A stretch of DNA of 64,000 nt from Chryseobacterium lactis (GTDB lineage: Bacteria > Bacteroidota > Bacteroidia > Flavobacteriales > Weeksellaceae). The stretch is from NCBI RefSeq assembly GCF_003815875.1, contig NZ_CP033924.1:1674001-1738000 (forward strand), read 5' to 3'. The notes below the pieces were generated by a model. The model made no database searches, was not told where the DNA came from, and was given only the letters and a program-made list of their open reading frames with translations. Every line of letters begins with the position of its first letter. Positions within the stretch are counted from its first letter, which is position 1. The position numbers and the translations under genes were made by a program. This document shows positions 44,072 through 55,100 of the stretch, in pieces.

Positions 44072-47011
44072 ATGATTAGCAAAAAATTAATTAGTTATAA
44101 AGTTTGGGTTCCACCTGTTGCTGCATTTTTTCTGGGAATTACCACAGTAAGCGGACAGAATTCCAATCCTAAAAAAGATAGTCTTAAAGAAAAAGAGATT
44201 GACGAAGTCGTTGTGGTGGCTTATGGAAAAGCAAAGCGAAACAGCTACACCGGTTCAGTATCTACTATTTCCAGCGATAAAATTAACAACAGACCTGTTA
44301 CCAATATTACAAAAGCTCTGGAAGGGCAGGTTCCTGGGATTCAGACGACCACTGCCTCAGGGCAGCCGGGTTCTACAGCTACGATTCGAATCAGAGGAGT
44401 TGGTTCCATCAGTGCCGACAGTAATCCTTTGTATGTAGTTGACGGGATTCCTTTTGATGGGAATATCAACGCGATCAGTCCTAATGATATTGAGTCTATC
44501 AGTGTTCTGAAAGATGCTACGGCAAGTGCACTGTATGGTTCAAGAGGAGCCAATGGGATTATTATCATTACAACGAAATCAGGGAAAAAAGGAGAGGCGA
44601 GAGTCAACTTAAATATCAGTCAGGGTTTTTCCAGCAGAGCGGTAAAAGATTACCAGCAGGTTAACACAGATCAGTATTTCCAATTGTATTGGGAAGCGAT
44701 GAGAAACGGATACCAATCCGGACAAATCAATGCTCAGCAGGCTGCACAGATGGCTACAGATAATCTTACTTCAGGTACAGGTTTATCAATTAACCCTTAT
44801 GGTGCTGCTTATCCTAAACCGGTAGGAACGGACGGAAAGCTATTGCCGGGAGCAAGAGCATTATGGAATGATGACTGGAGAGATATTTTACAAAGAGTGG
44901 CTTCGAGAAACCAGGTCGATTTAGATATCAGTGGTGGAAGTGAGAAAAGTAATTATTTCTTTTCATTAGGATATCTTGATGACAAAGGAATGGCGATAGA
45001 ATCTGGGTTTAAAAGATACAATACCCGATTAAAACTCAATTCTGAAGTGAAAAGCTGGTTGAACGTTGGAGTGAACTTAAGCTATACCAACAGTATTCAG
45101 CAAGCGCCGCCTTCTTCGGACTCCAAATCAAGTAATATTATTCAGGCAGCGAGAGTAATTCCTTCTTTTTACCCTTACTATGAAAGGAATGGAGATGGTT
45201 CTTATATCTTGAATGCCAACGGAGATCGGGTGTATGATTTTGGAAAATACAGACCTACCAGTGCGCTGCAGAATGAAAATCCGGCAGCAACATTACCTTT
45301 AGATAAAAATGAAAACAAGGAAGATAACTTCTCAGGAAAAGGGTTTCTTGACTTTACTTTCTTACCTGAATTGAAATTCAGATCAAGTTTCTCTGTTGAT
45401 TTGGTGAATTATAACGGACATTTTTATTCAAACCCATTAATCGGACAGGGAAGTGAAACGAATGGTTCGGTAACAAGATCTAACAACAGAACATTGTCCT
45501 ACACGACAAGTAATATTCTGACCTATGATAAAAAATTCGGGAAGCACCACTTCAATATTTTAGGAGGGCAGGAATTTTATAAATACGATTATCAAACGAT
45601 TTCCGGAACAAGAACACAGTTTTCCCTTCCCTATTACTACGAGCCTGATGCTGCGGCATTACTGGGAAGTTTCAGTGGAAACAGTGAGAAGGTGAGCTTG
45701 TTGAGCTTCCTGGGGAAAGTGGAATATGATTTTAATAATACTTATTTCTTATCCGCTTCAGGAAGAGCAGATGGGTCTTCAAGATTCTCCGCGGGGAACA
45801 GATGGGGGAAATTCTGGTCCGTAGGAGGTTCATGGAAAATTTCGAATGAAGATTTTATTAAAAACTTAAACTTCTTCAATCAACTGACGCTTCGTGCAAG
45901 TTACGGAGGACAAGGGAACGACAAATTATTGCAACCTAATAAATCCCCATTATACTACGCTTATCAGGAATTGTACAAATTCTATAATAACCTGGGTGAA
46001 CCGGGAACTGTTCTTGAAAAGGCAATGACGGAGAACGTAAAATGGGAAACCAATCTTAATTTAAATGTAGGATTGGAGTTTGCCATCCTTAACAACAGAA
46101 TTAAAGGGAATGTTGAATACTTCCAGCGTAAAAGCCAGGATCTTCTGTTTAATATGCCGGTAGCCCCGTCATTAGGAATTAATGATTTTCCGGCCAATAT
46201 CGGAACGATTAAAAATACGGGTTTTGAGTTTTCATTATTTACAACCCCCATTAAAACTGAAGACTTTCAATGGAATGTAGATGTGAATTTAAGTACTTTA
46301 AATAATACCATTACCAAACTTCCGAAAGGGTCTATCGTATCCGGAACCAAGTTATTACAGGTAGGAGGTTCTGTTTACGATTTCTATATCCCGGAATGGG
46401 TGGGGGTAGACCCGAATAACGGAAATCCATTGTGGAAGACAATTACTACTGATGCCAATGGAAATACCGTTGAAGGAACGACTTCAGAGGTTGGGAAAGC
46501 CACAAGAACAATACAAGGTTCCGCATTGGCTAAAGTAACCGGAGGAATCAGTACAAGTATCAGCTATAAAAACTTTGATTTTTCAGGTTTATTGACCTTT
46601 AGAATCGGAGGAAAAATTTTAGATACCGACTATACCTCAATTATGCATAGTGGAAATCTGGGAGGTCGTGCATGGAGCGAAGAAATGCTGAACAGATGGA
46701 CTCCGGACAACCGTTACACCGACGTTCCGGCAGTGAGCACCATATCTAATAACTGGACAACGCCATCTTCAAGATTTTTATACTCAGGAACGTATGCGAG
46801 ACTTAAAAATATAAGTTTGGGCTACACTCTTCCTTCGGATTATTTTGAAAGAATAGGATTGAAGAAATTCAGAATTTATGTTCAGGCAGAAAATCTTCTG
46901 ACTTTCTACAAACATAAAGGAATGGATCCTGAGCAGTCGCTGGATGGTACCACTTATTACAGATATCCGGCAATGAGAACAATCACTTTTGGTCTTCAGG
47001 CCACTCTTTAA
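44072..47011 (+). CDS. SusC/RagA-family TonB-dependent transporter under SAM riboswitch
   Basis: A TonB-dependent transporter of 979 residues from the ATG at 44072; a TTG six bases upstream is less likely. The signal peptide is KVWVPPVAAFFLGITTVSGQ. IDEVVVVAYGK is the TonB-box-like stretch, followed by the SusC plug (NPLYVVDGIPFDGN near 125, GANGIIIITTKSGKKGE near 160) and a barrel ending RTITFGLQATL. No carboxypeptidase-like N-domain is present. The SusD-like gene follows after 17 bp. Control by a SAM riboswitch suggests import of a methionine-, SAM- or sulfur-related compound or peptide; that is inference. Confidence 0.93.
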   Translation: MISKKLISYKVWVPPVAAFFLGITTVSGQNSNPKKDSLKEKEIDEVVVVAYGKAKRNSYTGSVSTISSDKINNRPVTNITKALEGQVPGIQTTTASGQPGSTATIRIRGVGSISADSNPLYVVDGIPFDGNINAISPNDIESISVLKDATASALYGSRGANGIIIITTKSGKKGEARVNLNISQGFSSRAVKDYQQVNTDQYFQLYWEAMRNGYQSGQINAQQAAQMATDNLTSGTGLSINPYGAAYPKPVGTDGKLLPGARALWNDDWRDILQRVASRNQVDLDISGGSEKSNYFFSLGYLDDKGMAIESGFKRYNTRLKLNSEVKSWLNVGVNLSYTNSIQQAPPSSDSKSSNIIQAARVIPSFYPYYERNGDGSYILNANGDRVYDFGKYRPTSALQNENPAATLPLDKNENKEDNFSGKGFLDFTFLPELKFRSSFSVDLVNYNGHFYSNPLIGQGSETNGSVTRSNNRTLSYTTSNILTYDKKFGKHHFNILGGQEFYKYDYQTISGTRTQFSLPYYYEPDAAALLGSFSGNSEKVSLLSFLGKVEYDFNNTYFLSASGRADGSSRFSAGNRWGKFWSVGGSWKISNEDFIKNLNFFNQLTLRASYGGQGNDKLLQPNKSPLYYAYQELYKFYNNLGEPGTVLEKAMTENVKWETNLNLNVGLEFAILNNRIKGNVEYFQRKSQDLLFNMPVAPSLGINDFPANIGTIKNTGFEFSLFTTPIKTEDFQWNVDVNLSTLNNTITKLPKGSIVSGTKLLQVGGSVYDFYIPEWVGVDPNNGNPLWKTITTDANGNTVEGTTSEVGKATRTIQGSALAKVTGGISTSISYKNFDFSGLLTFRIGGKILDTDYTSIMHSGNLGGRAWSEEMLNRWTPDNRYTDVPAVSTISNNWTTPSSRFLYSGTYARLKNISLGYTLPSDYFERIGLKKFRIYVQAENLLTFYKHKGMDPEQSLDGTTYYRYPAMRTITFGLQATL

Positions 47012-47028
47012 CCTTTAAAATTGAAACA

Positions 47029-48522
47029 ATGAAACAATTAAAATATTTATCTTTTGCTCTTGTTGGTCTTTGGTCATTGACAAGCTGTGAAAGTGAACTG
47101 GAGACAGCTCCCACGAATCAGGCAAATCAGGTGGAGGTTTTTAAAACAGCTGAAAGTGCAGAAACGGTAATCAACGGAACCTGGGCTAAATTTAACGATG
47201 ATGGGACTACCTATGCCAATATCGGGTATTCAACCGTTTTAAGAGCCAGTGATGCTATGGGAAGTGATGTAGCAATTTTAACCAATAAATATGGTTTCGC
47301 TTCTACATATCAGTTTGCGGAAATGGCTAATAACACAGCCAGTCGACCGTTGTTTATCTGGTCTATGTTGTACTCCACAATTAATAATATGAATAATGTT
47401 ATTGCAAAGATTGATGGAACGGAAGGCAGCCAGGAAAAGAAGAACCAGGTAAAAGGTCAGGCTAAAGCTTTACGTGCATTCTGTTATCTGAATATTGCCA
47501 GTTTTTATCAGTTCAGCTATCTTAAGGATAAAACGGCTTTGACGGCTCCTATTTATACGGAACCTTCAACAATTACCACACAGGGCAAGAAAAAGGCAAG
47601 TCTGGAAGATATTTATACGTTGGTGAAAAGTGATCTTACGGATGCAGATAATCTGCTGAAAGATTATGACCGAAATAATAAGGACAAGATCAACCGTGCG
47701 GTAGTCAATGGTCTTTTAGCAAGAACCTACTTAAATACCGGAGAATGGAGCAAGGCTTCTGCATCGGCAAAAATTGCAAGAGAAGGATTTCCTTTGATGC
47801 CAGCCGAAAAATATAAAGATGGCTTCAACGATATCAGCAATGTAGAATGGATCTGGGGACACGGGCAAACGCAGGAGCAATCGGATGCGAGTTATGCTTT
47901 CCATTATCTGGACGTGTCATCATCCGGAAGTTTTTATTATAACTTTATGGCTGACCCGTACTTTAAAGATTTGTTTGATTCGAATGATATCAGATCTCAG
48001 CTATTCTCATGGGATGGTCTTAAGGGAAGAGAAGGATTGCTGAGGTATGCTAAGTTTAAGTTTAAACCTACTCTTATTGCAGATATTGTCTATATGAGAG
48101 CTGCTGAAATGTATCTGATAGAGGCAGAAGCAGAAGCAAGAACCGGAAATACTTCACAAGCTGTAACAGTTTTAAACCAATTGAAGGCTGCAAGAAAAGC
48201 GAATCTTTATACAGGCTCTTCAGCTCAGAACGAGGTAGTGAAAGAGATTTTGATTGAAAGAAGAAAAGAATTGTTTGGAGAAGGATTCTCTCTTTCCGAT
48301 ATTCTACGAACACAGGGAACTGTTGTCAGAAAACCATTTGTAGATGCTGATGGAAAACCGGTTAAGGTTCAGATCACTACTCCGGATGGAACGGTAAAAA
48401 CGGTAGACGGCAGAGGGCATTCTATTTTTGGATTCCCTGATAAGTCTTCTTTTGTTCCGAACAGTAATTATTATTTATTCAGTATTCCACAGAGAGAAGG
48501 GGAAAACAACCCGAATTTATAA
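47029..48522 (+). CDS. SusD/RagB-family lipoprotein, partner of 44072
   Basis: A 497-residue SusD/RagB homologue with a lipoprotein signal (FALVGLWSLTSC, Cys at about 20). The TPR-like segment GQAKALRAFCYLNIASFYQF lies near 144-163. The family C-terminal motif VKEILIERRKELFGEGF is near 405-421. It should be the ligand-binding partner of the riboswitch-controlled SusC-like barrel. It is shorter than the pair-1 SusD and has distinct loops, fitting a different ligand. A terminator follows at 48553. Confidence 0.92.
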   Translation: MKQLKYLSFALVGLWSLTSCESELETAPTNQANQVEVFKTAESAETVINGTWAKFNDDGTTYANIGYSTVLRASDAMGSDVAILTNKYGFASTYQFAEMANNTASRPLFIWSMLYSTINNMNNVIAKIDGTEGSQEKKNQVKGQAKALRAFCYLNIASFYQFSYLKDKTALTAPIYTEPSTITTQGKKKASLEDIYTLVKSDLTDADNLLKDYDRNNKDKINRAVVNGLLARTYLNTGEWSKASASAKIAREGFPLMPAEKYKDGFNDISNVEWIWGHGQTQEQSDASYAFHYLDVSSSGSFYYNFMADPYFKDLFDSNDIRSQLFSWDGLKGREGLLRYAKFKFKPTLIADIVYMRAAEMYLIEAEAEARTGNTSQAVTVLNQLKAARKANLYTGSSAQNEVVKEILIERRKELFGEGFSLSDILRTQGTVVRKPFVDADGKPVKVQITTPDGTVKTVDGRGHSIFGFPDKSSFVPNSNYYLFSIPQREGENNPNL

Positions 48523-48552
48523 TATAGTCCATAATTAGATTTGATTTTTTTG

Positions 48553-48579
48553 GCCACTGCTTTTGCGGTGGCTTTTTTT
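48553..48579 (+). terminator. Rho-independent terminator after SusCD pair 2
   Basis: An 8-bp stem with one G-T pair (GCCACTGC / GCGGTGGC), a TTTT loop and seven T, 30 bp after the SusD stop codon. Confidence 0.9.
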
Positions 48580-48596
48580 AATAGATTTATTATAAA

Positions 48597-48622
48597 AGGC
48601 TACCTCATAATTGAGATAGCCT
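48597..48622 (-). terminator. probable terminator of the toxin-immunity operon
   Basis: An 11-bp inverted repeat with one mismatch (AGGCTACCTCA / TGAGATAGCCT) and a 4-nt loop. On the minus strand it is followed by TTTATAAT. It lies 30 bp after the stop codon of the lipoprotein gene at 48652. Confidence 0.65.
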
Positions 48623-48651
48623 AAATTTAAAAATCATCTATGGTTAAAAAG

Positions 48652-49119
48652 TTATTTTCCCCTAGATCGATAATATACTAAAGAATCAAAAGTGTGCATA
48701 AAGCCTTTGAAACTTTTAGTTTTTACAGTGTCAATATTCTCTTTTTCATCAAGAAAATAGCGATAGTTTATTGATAGGGATCTATTATTTGTTTTAATTA
48801 TAATAGTATCAGCAGGTTCAATAGAATTTGCTCTTTCACCTATCTTTGTATCGTTATTAATAAGATAGATTTTATTCTTATCAAAACTTTTTCTTAAAAA
48901 AGCCCAATCCTTATCTGTTAGTTTAAACCGAAGTGTGTCCGAAGTGTCAGGCTCGATCATAAGATCTGTTGTATAAATATCTGTTCCGTCAACAGTGGAA
49001 AGATTTCTATTTTGGTTTAAAATCTTAATGTCTTCGCCTAATATCTCTTTTTTTCCACAAGAAAATAAGATTGAACAAGTGAATGATATGATTAAAGGTA
49101 TTGCTAAAAAGGCTTTCAT
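48652..49119 (-). CDS. lipoprotein, probable immunity partner of the RHS toxin
   Basis: A 155-residue protein with a lipoprotein signal (ISFTCSILFSC, lipid Cys at about 21). Its ATG is one base after the stop of the 2283-residue RHS gene, the classic place for an immunity gene. The layout (exported; a strand followed by a helix near LRFKLTDKDWAFLRKSFDK) recalls the small proteins that follow each displaced toxin tip at 58-64 kb. Sequence identity to them is low. Function is assigned from position and shape, not from a known family. Confidence 0.65.
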   Translation of the reverse strand: MKAFLAIPLIISFTCSILFSCGKKEILGEDIKILNQNRNLSTVDGTDIYTTDLMIEPDTSDTLRFKLTDKDWAFLRKSFDKNKIYLINNDTKIGERANSIEPADTIIIKTNNRSLSINYRYFLDEKENIDTVKTKSFKGFMHTFDSLVYYRSRGK

Positions 49120-49120
49120 A

Positions 49121-52100
49121 CTAATATAATTTTATAAATTTTTCGAGACCGGCAGTGCTCCATTTGTAAGCATTAGGAATATTAAATCCACCAAATCTGG
49201 AGAGGTTTTTAATAAATGAATCAACATTTAGTCCATGAAATCTAGCATACGAATAGTTGTATGACCATGCCGACCTTTCTAAATATGTTTCAAAGCTTAA
49301 TCCTTTCATATAATGATAACTGTGTATAAATTCATGATTAATAATAGTTTTTGCGAGATAATGGCCATTTACATGTATGCCTTTTAATCCTGGAGATACA
49401 TATAAGGCAGAATAGTCTCCAGACTTAACAGTCTTTGCAAAAATAGTTCTTCCTGTATTGTCAATAGAACTGCCCATAGCATCTGTTTGATATTCAGTCA
49501 TTAGTCCATTCTTTAATTTCAATATGTGTTTATCATCACCGGCACTAGGTAAATTAGTTTCTGACACTAATTCTATCTTTGAAATTTTAAGCTTTTTCAT
49601 AATGACTTCTACATTTCCATTATTCTTATTGATGTATTCTATGAGCTCTTCTTGGCTGTTAAACTTTTGACCGTCATAGCTAAATTTTCCTTCTGCATTT
49701 GCCTGTAATACATCTTGACTATTATTGTTGGAAAATAATTTTCCAATTCCCCAACTAATAGCTCCCATAGCACCTCCAATCACGGCACCTTGTGTAATTC
49801 CTTTAAGGAAGTTCGTTCCACTGGCTAATGCCTGTACGGCAGAAGCTCCTGCGCCGGATAATACTCCGTTACCAATACTTGCAATTAAGGATCCGGCACT
49901 GAATACCTGGCCGAGGCCTGCTGATACTGCACCTGTTATTGATCCGATGGTGACGGCTTTAAAGAAGCCCGATACACTGAAGCTTTTTGTCAGATATGCT
50001 TTTGCAAGATATAAAAATGTTGCAATAGCTGATGAAATTATTGCACCCGTCATTACTGTTCCCCAAAATGCTCCCATCACTGCAAGAAAGGCAAATTGAA
50101 ATAATTCTCCATTTGGATCATTAAACATCAACGGATTATTTAGAACATAACCATATTTATTATAGTTTTGGGTATTATATGGATCCTGAATGTTTTCATC
50201 AGCATTTAAAAATCTTCTGAGTAACGGATCATATAATCTTCCATTCATATGGATAATTCCTACCTCAGCAAAATGCTCATGACCTGTATATCCTCTGTCT
50301 ACTAATAATGAAGCATTATCAATGCTGTTTTTATCAGTCAGGATCGGCCCGTTTCCTATTTGAAGATGAGTGAAGTTACCCCATGCATCAAAATGCCTTT
50401 GCTCCAATTTATTTCCGGCTTCATCACTGATAGCAAGAATACTTCCCAAATAATCCTTATGTAGGAATCTATAAGAAGCATTGGCCTCATCGTAATTTTT
50501 TAAATATACGATATTACTCTCATATGGAGTTCCGCCAATGTAAATGGTATGTTTCTCTTTACCGGTAATATTGTCTTTAGTCACTTCAAAGCTTCCATCT
50601 TCACTATAGAACCTTGTAAATTTGCCTTCTTGTTCAGGATCAAAATTACCTCCGAAAGAGACTTTTTGTCTCATCGCTGTTAATCCGTATTGGAATGCTA
50701 CATCCCCTTTTTCTCCATCAATAAATATCGGATCATTATTCTCGTTATAGGAAATATTTTGAATAAGATCGTTATTATAATTTTGTGTTCCGGCTGCATT
50801 AAGGGTCATTCCTGTTGGTTGATAAACCTTAGCTGAATTTTCAAATTTAATTTTTCCAACCTGGTCATTTTCAAGAATTCTTCCTTTGACATCGTAAATA
50901 TTAGAATTGTACTGACCTGTCACAGGATTAGTCCATTTTACTAATCTATTGTTGTTGTCATATTCAAATACTTCTGTGATATTAAAGTCTCCTCCGGTTC
51001 TTCTGCTTCTTAATTCATTTTTAATGGCATCAAAAGAATAGGTTACCTGTAAAAGATCCTGTTTAACTTGAGAAGAATGATTTATACTTGTTAAAAAGCC
51101 ATTGCTGTCATCATAGAGGTTTGTAATGTTAACCGCTCCTAATTTGGCTTTAAGAATCTGGCCTCTCAGATTAGTTTCTTTGATTTCAGATAAAATTTTC
51201 CCCGAATTTTTATCTTTTACCTGGTATAAATCCCCGTTCCATTCATTGTAGGCATTTTCAACCACTACCTTTGTAAGGGTTCCGGAAGAATATAGTTGTT
51301 TTTCATAAGAAATGACTCTTGCTTTATCGTCATAAGTGATTCCTTTTTTTATGAAATATTTATCATTGCTATTTTCTGAAGTAGAAATAACTCGTCCCTG
51401 CGGATCGTATGTTATAGTAGAACCATACGCCTTTCCTTTAGAAGTACCAGATTTTGAAGTAATTCTTCCCTTATTATCATAAGCAAAGGAAATCAGTTTA
51501 TTGGTAGCCTTTCCACCATCTGCGGTAGAAATTTCTTTCTGAGAAATAAGCTGCCCAAGATTATTATAGGTATATTCTTTTGTTCCTTTTGGACTGATTG
51601 TTTTTTTAATTTGACCGAACCCATCATATTCGTATTTATAGACTCCATTTGAAGGGTCATTAAATTCAATTTTTCTTCCCCATGAATCATATTGTGTTGT
51701 CACAATATTTTCTGCATATTGTGCTTTTATTTGGTCTCCGGCAGCATTGTAAGAGAATTTAATTGTTCCTCCTTTATCCGTTGTAGAAATTACATTACCC
51801 AGAGCATCCATGGTTTTTGTGGTCACTCTCTTATTCCCTTTTGTTTCCTCTATCGTTGTACTTAATCCTGAGGAAGTATTTACAGTTTCTAAACCACTAA
51901 ATGATATAGCGGTTACTTTTGGAGGGAAAACAGAATCGTCATAAATGATTTTATTCCATTTTTCAGGTTTCGGACCAACATAAGAAGGCTCGCTTTCGCC
52001 TGTTTTTCTTCCCAAAACATCATATTGAACTTCTTTGGAAACATATTGTCCCTGTCCAAACGCCTTGGTTGCAGTTTTATATTGTTGGCCTAATAAATTT

Positions 52101-55100
52101 GTATATACAACTTTAACCCCTCCATCAGGAGAATATTCTGCTGTTTCTGTTCCAACAGGGTCTCTGAATCCAAGCATTCCATTACGAAATAGGGTTGTAT
52201 ATGTATACGTGGTTGTACCTTGTAAATTGGATTTTGACTTCATTATTTTGTCCCATTCATCATAAGTATTGATTATCTTATTGCCGATGGGATCAGTTTC
52301 AGTCAAAACTTGTCCCTGATCATTGTAGGTGAAATGAGTCTCAAGGCCTAAATTATCCGTTTGCTTTTCAATAAATCTTCCGGTACTCTCATATTGAGCC
52401 TTATTAGTTTGGGTTTTTGAATCTGTACTATTGGCAATTGTTTTCTCTATTGTATTTCCAAATCCATCGTAGTTATAAGATTCCTGGAGATATTCCGTAT
52501 TATCCCTATTCCATTTTTTTAAGGTCTTTAAAAGATTGTTATCATAGAGGTATTCTTCTTTTGAAGTTTTCGTATCACCATAAGCCTGTATCGTGCTTGT
52601 TTTTACTTTTGGACGACCAATGTAATAATCAGAGCCATTACCAGCCGGATTATGAATGTATTCGAAATTCGAAATAGTTGTGGCAAAACCATCATTTAAC
52701 TTGGAAATACTTTGTGAAGGCAAATAGTATTCACCATAAGTTATATTACTTGTGGTAACGGTATTGGTTAGAAAATCTTTTGCTTTTGTTGATGTTGGAA
52801 TAACAGCAGTAACTACTTTAGATTTGTCTATATTATTAAGAGAAGTTAATATCTGTCCGTTTAACAATTTATCAGTGTTGTAAATTGTAGATTTAAAGCT
52901 TAATAGTTGAGTGTTATTTTCTGAAAGATCTGCAGGAAATACTTTTGCCTCGTCATTGGTTCTAATTGACCATTCTTTAGTGATAGCAGCATCATTTAAT
53001 GGATCCATTTCGATACCCGACCAAACTTTTGTATTTTCAAATCCATCAGCATACCACGATGAACGTGCAGATTGGCGGAAACCTATTACCCCTTTGCCTA
53101 ATAAATGAGAGACAAATCCTCTATAACGGAAATCCTGTTTTCTTCCTGCGTATCTTAATTGTGATACAGCTGTGGTTTGATAAACTTTATTAAGTTCTAA
53201 ATAAGGGAATTTTTCTTTTTTAACCGTTTGATAAATATTAGGGTCAACATTTGAATTCAGCTCTTTATACTCAATTTCTGTTGTTACATTTCCTTGGGTA
53301 ATTGATTTGATTCTTGCATCTTTTGAAACATCATAATAATTAAATTTATAGAGTCTGTTTTTTTGAAATACAAGAATATTTTCATCAGACATATTGATTC
53401 TGAAATTTCCAAATATTGGATTGTAATGATCCGCAACAGTAGACCATGTGAAGTTTTCTACTAAAGGATCATACCAAGCTCTGTCTGTGTTATACTTGTA
53501 CGGGAATCCTCTTCTGTTTTCAATTAATCCTCGTGTAGAATTAGGAGGTAATTTTGTCTCTGAAATTCTGTAGTTGACTAATTTTTTCTTTTGAAATTCA
53601 ACTTTTGAAGAGGCGGCTTTGTATCCCGTATTTTCATACAAATTAATCAAAAATCGGGATTGAGCTCCCTTTTGACCTATTTGTACCAGTGAATAGAATT
53701 CTATAAAATCAGATTTTCCGTCTTTGTTAAGATCTTGTGCTACATAAGATCTTTTGTAGGAATACCATGGAATATAGTTGTCCGGGTCATTTTCATCTCC
53801 AGCAAAATAGCAGAAATTACTATAATATTTTTCAACAAATCCTACACCTGTTGAAGTATACATTCTCCAGTCTGAAGAACCAAATGCTGCAGGGATTAGA
53901 AAATCCGTTTTACCGTCCCCATTGTAATCTCCTAATACAGCTCTGTCCCAAATTCCTGTAATAGATGGAGGGTTGTTCAAAGAATTGCTAAATATTGGTG
54001 TTTCAATGACCGTGATATTTTGCCCATTGTCCTGCAGTTTAACAAATGTCGGTACATTGTTGTTAATTCTTAAAAAGTCTGTTTTACTATCACCATCAAA
54101 GTCTCCTGTCATATAATTGCTCATTGCAGGAGAGTTTTTAGGAAGAAGGTCAAAAGAAGCAAAAGAACTGTTATTAGCAATATCTTTATCTAAATTAAGA
54201 CGTAGATATTTATATAAACCTGCTGCGTCTTTTACAGTTACAATCAATTCAGAAAGTCCATCTCCATTAAGGTCTACTTCCTTTAGCTGGTTTTCAACTA
54301 CTGTATTTTGATCTGCAGCATATTGGGAGTATTGAATTGTTTTGCTAAACTGATAATCTAAGGTATTGTTATCAGAGAAAATATATACTTTAAACTCCAG
54401 ATCCGCTTTTTGACTGCCATTTATTGGATTTTTCTTAAATATTACCAAACTTTGTTTTGAGTTAACGATATTATTATTATCCTTAACGACAATGGCAGAT
54501 GCGTTATCAAGAGATTCTTTAGAAATGTCAGCGGATACATAGATTTTCTCAGGTTTATTGTCATCAAAAATGTTTCTGAAAAGATAAAAACCTCCCGATT
54601 CATAAACCCATTCCATACATTTTGAATCACTGTAATCCGTATAAGAAATCTCATTTTCGTCTGCTCTTGGTGATAACGGAGCTTCGCTATTATACCTTTT
54701 ACAATAATTAACCGTATTAGAATATTTCAACATATCTACTTTTCCATCTCCATCAAAATCTCCTAAAACTTTATGATCTTCAGTAGAGTCATATTGAGTA
54801 GATTTCCACCCACCCAACTTAGATTTTTCATAATTAAAGTTAACAGAATTAGCCTGGTCCCCAGCTGAATTAGACTCAGTTATTGAACTAAGGAATTGAT
54901 AACCTAGCCCGTTATCGTCTTTGGTGTATGTTATATTATATGTTTTATAAAGCTTAGAATTTGAGTTCACTTTGATCTCGGACAAAATTTTATCCTGAAC
55001 CATTGTTAGGTTTTGAATATACGACTGTTCAACAAACTCTCTGTCAACATAAGTAAATGCAATGGAATTAAGATGTGGCTTATTTAAAGTTTCATTTCCT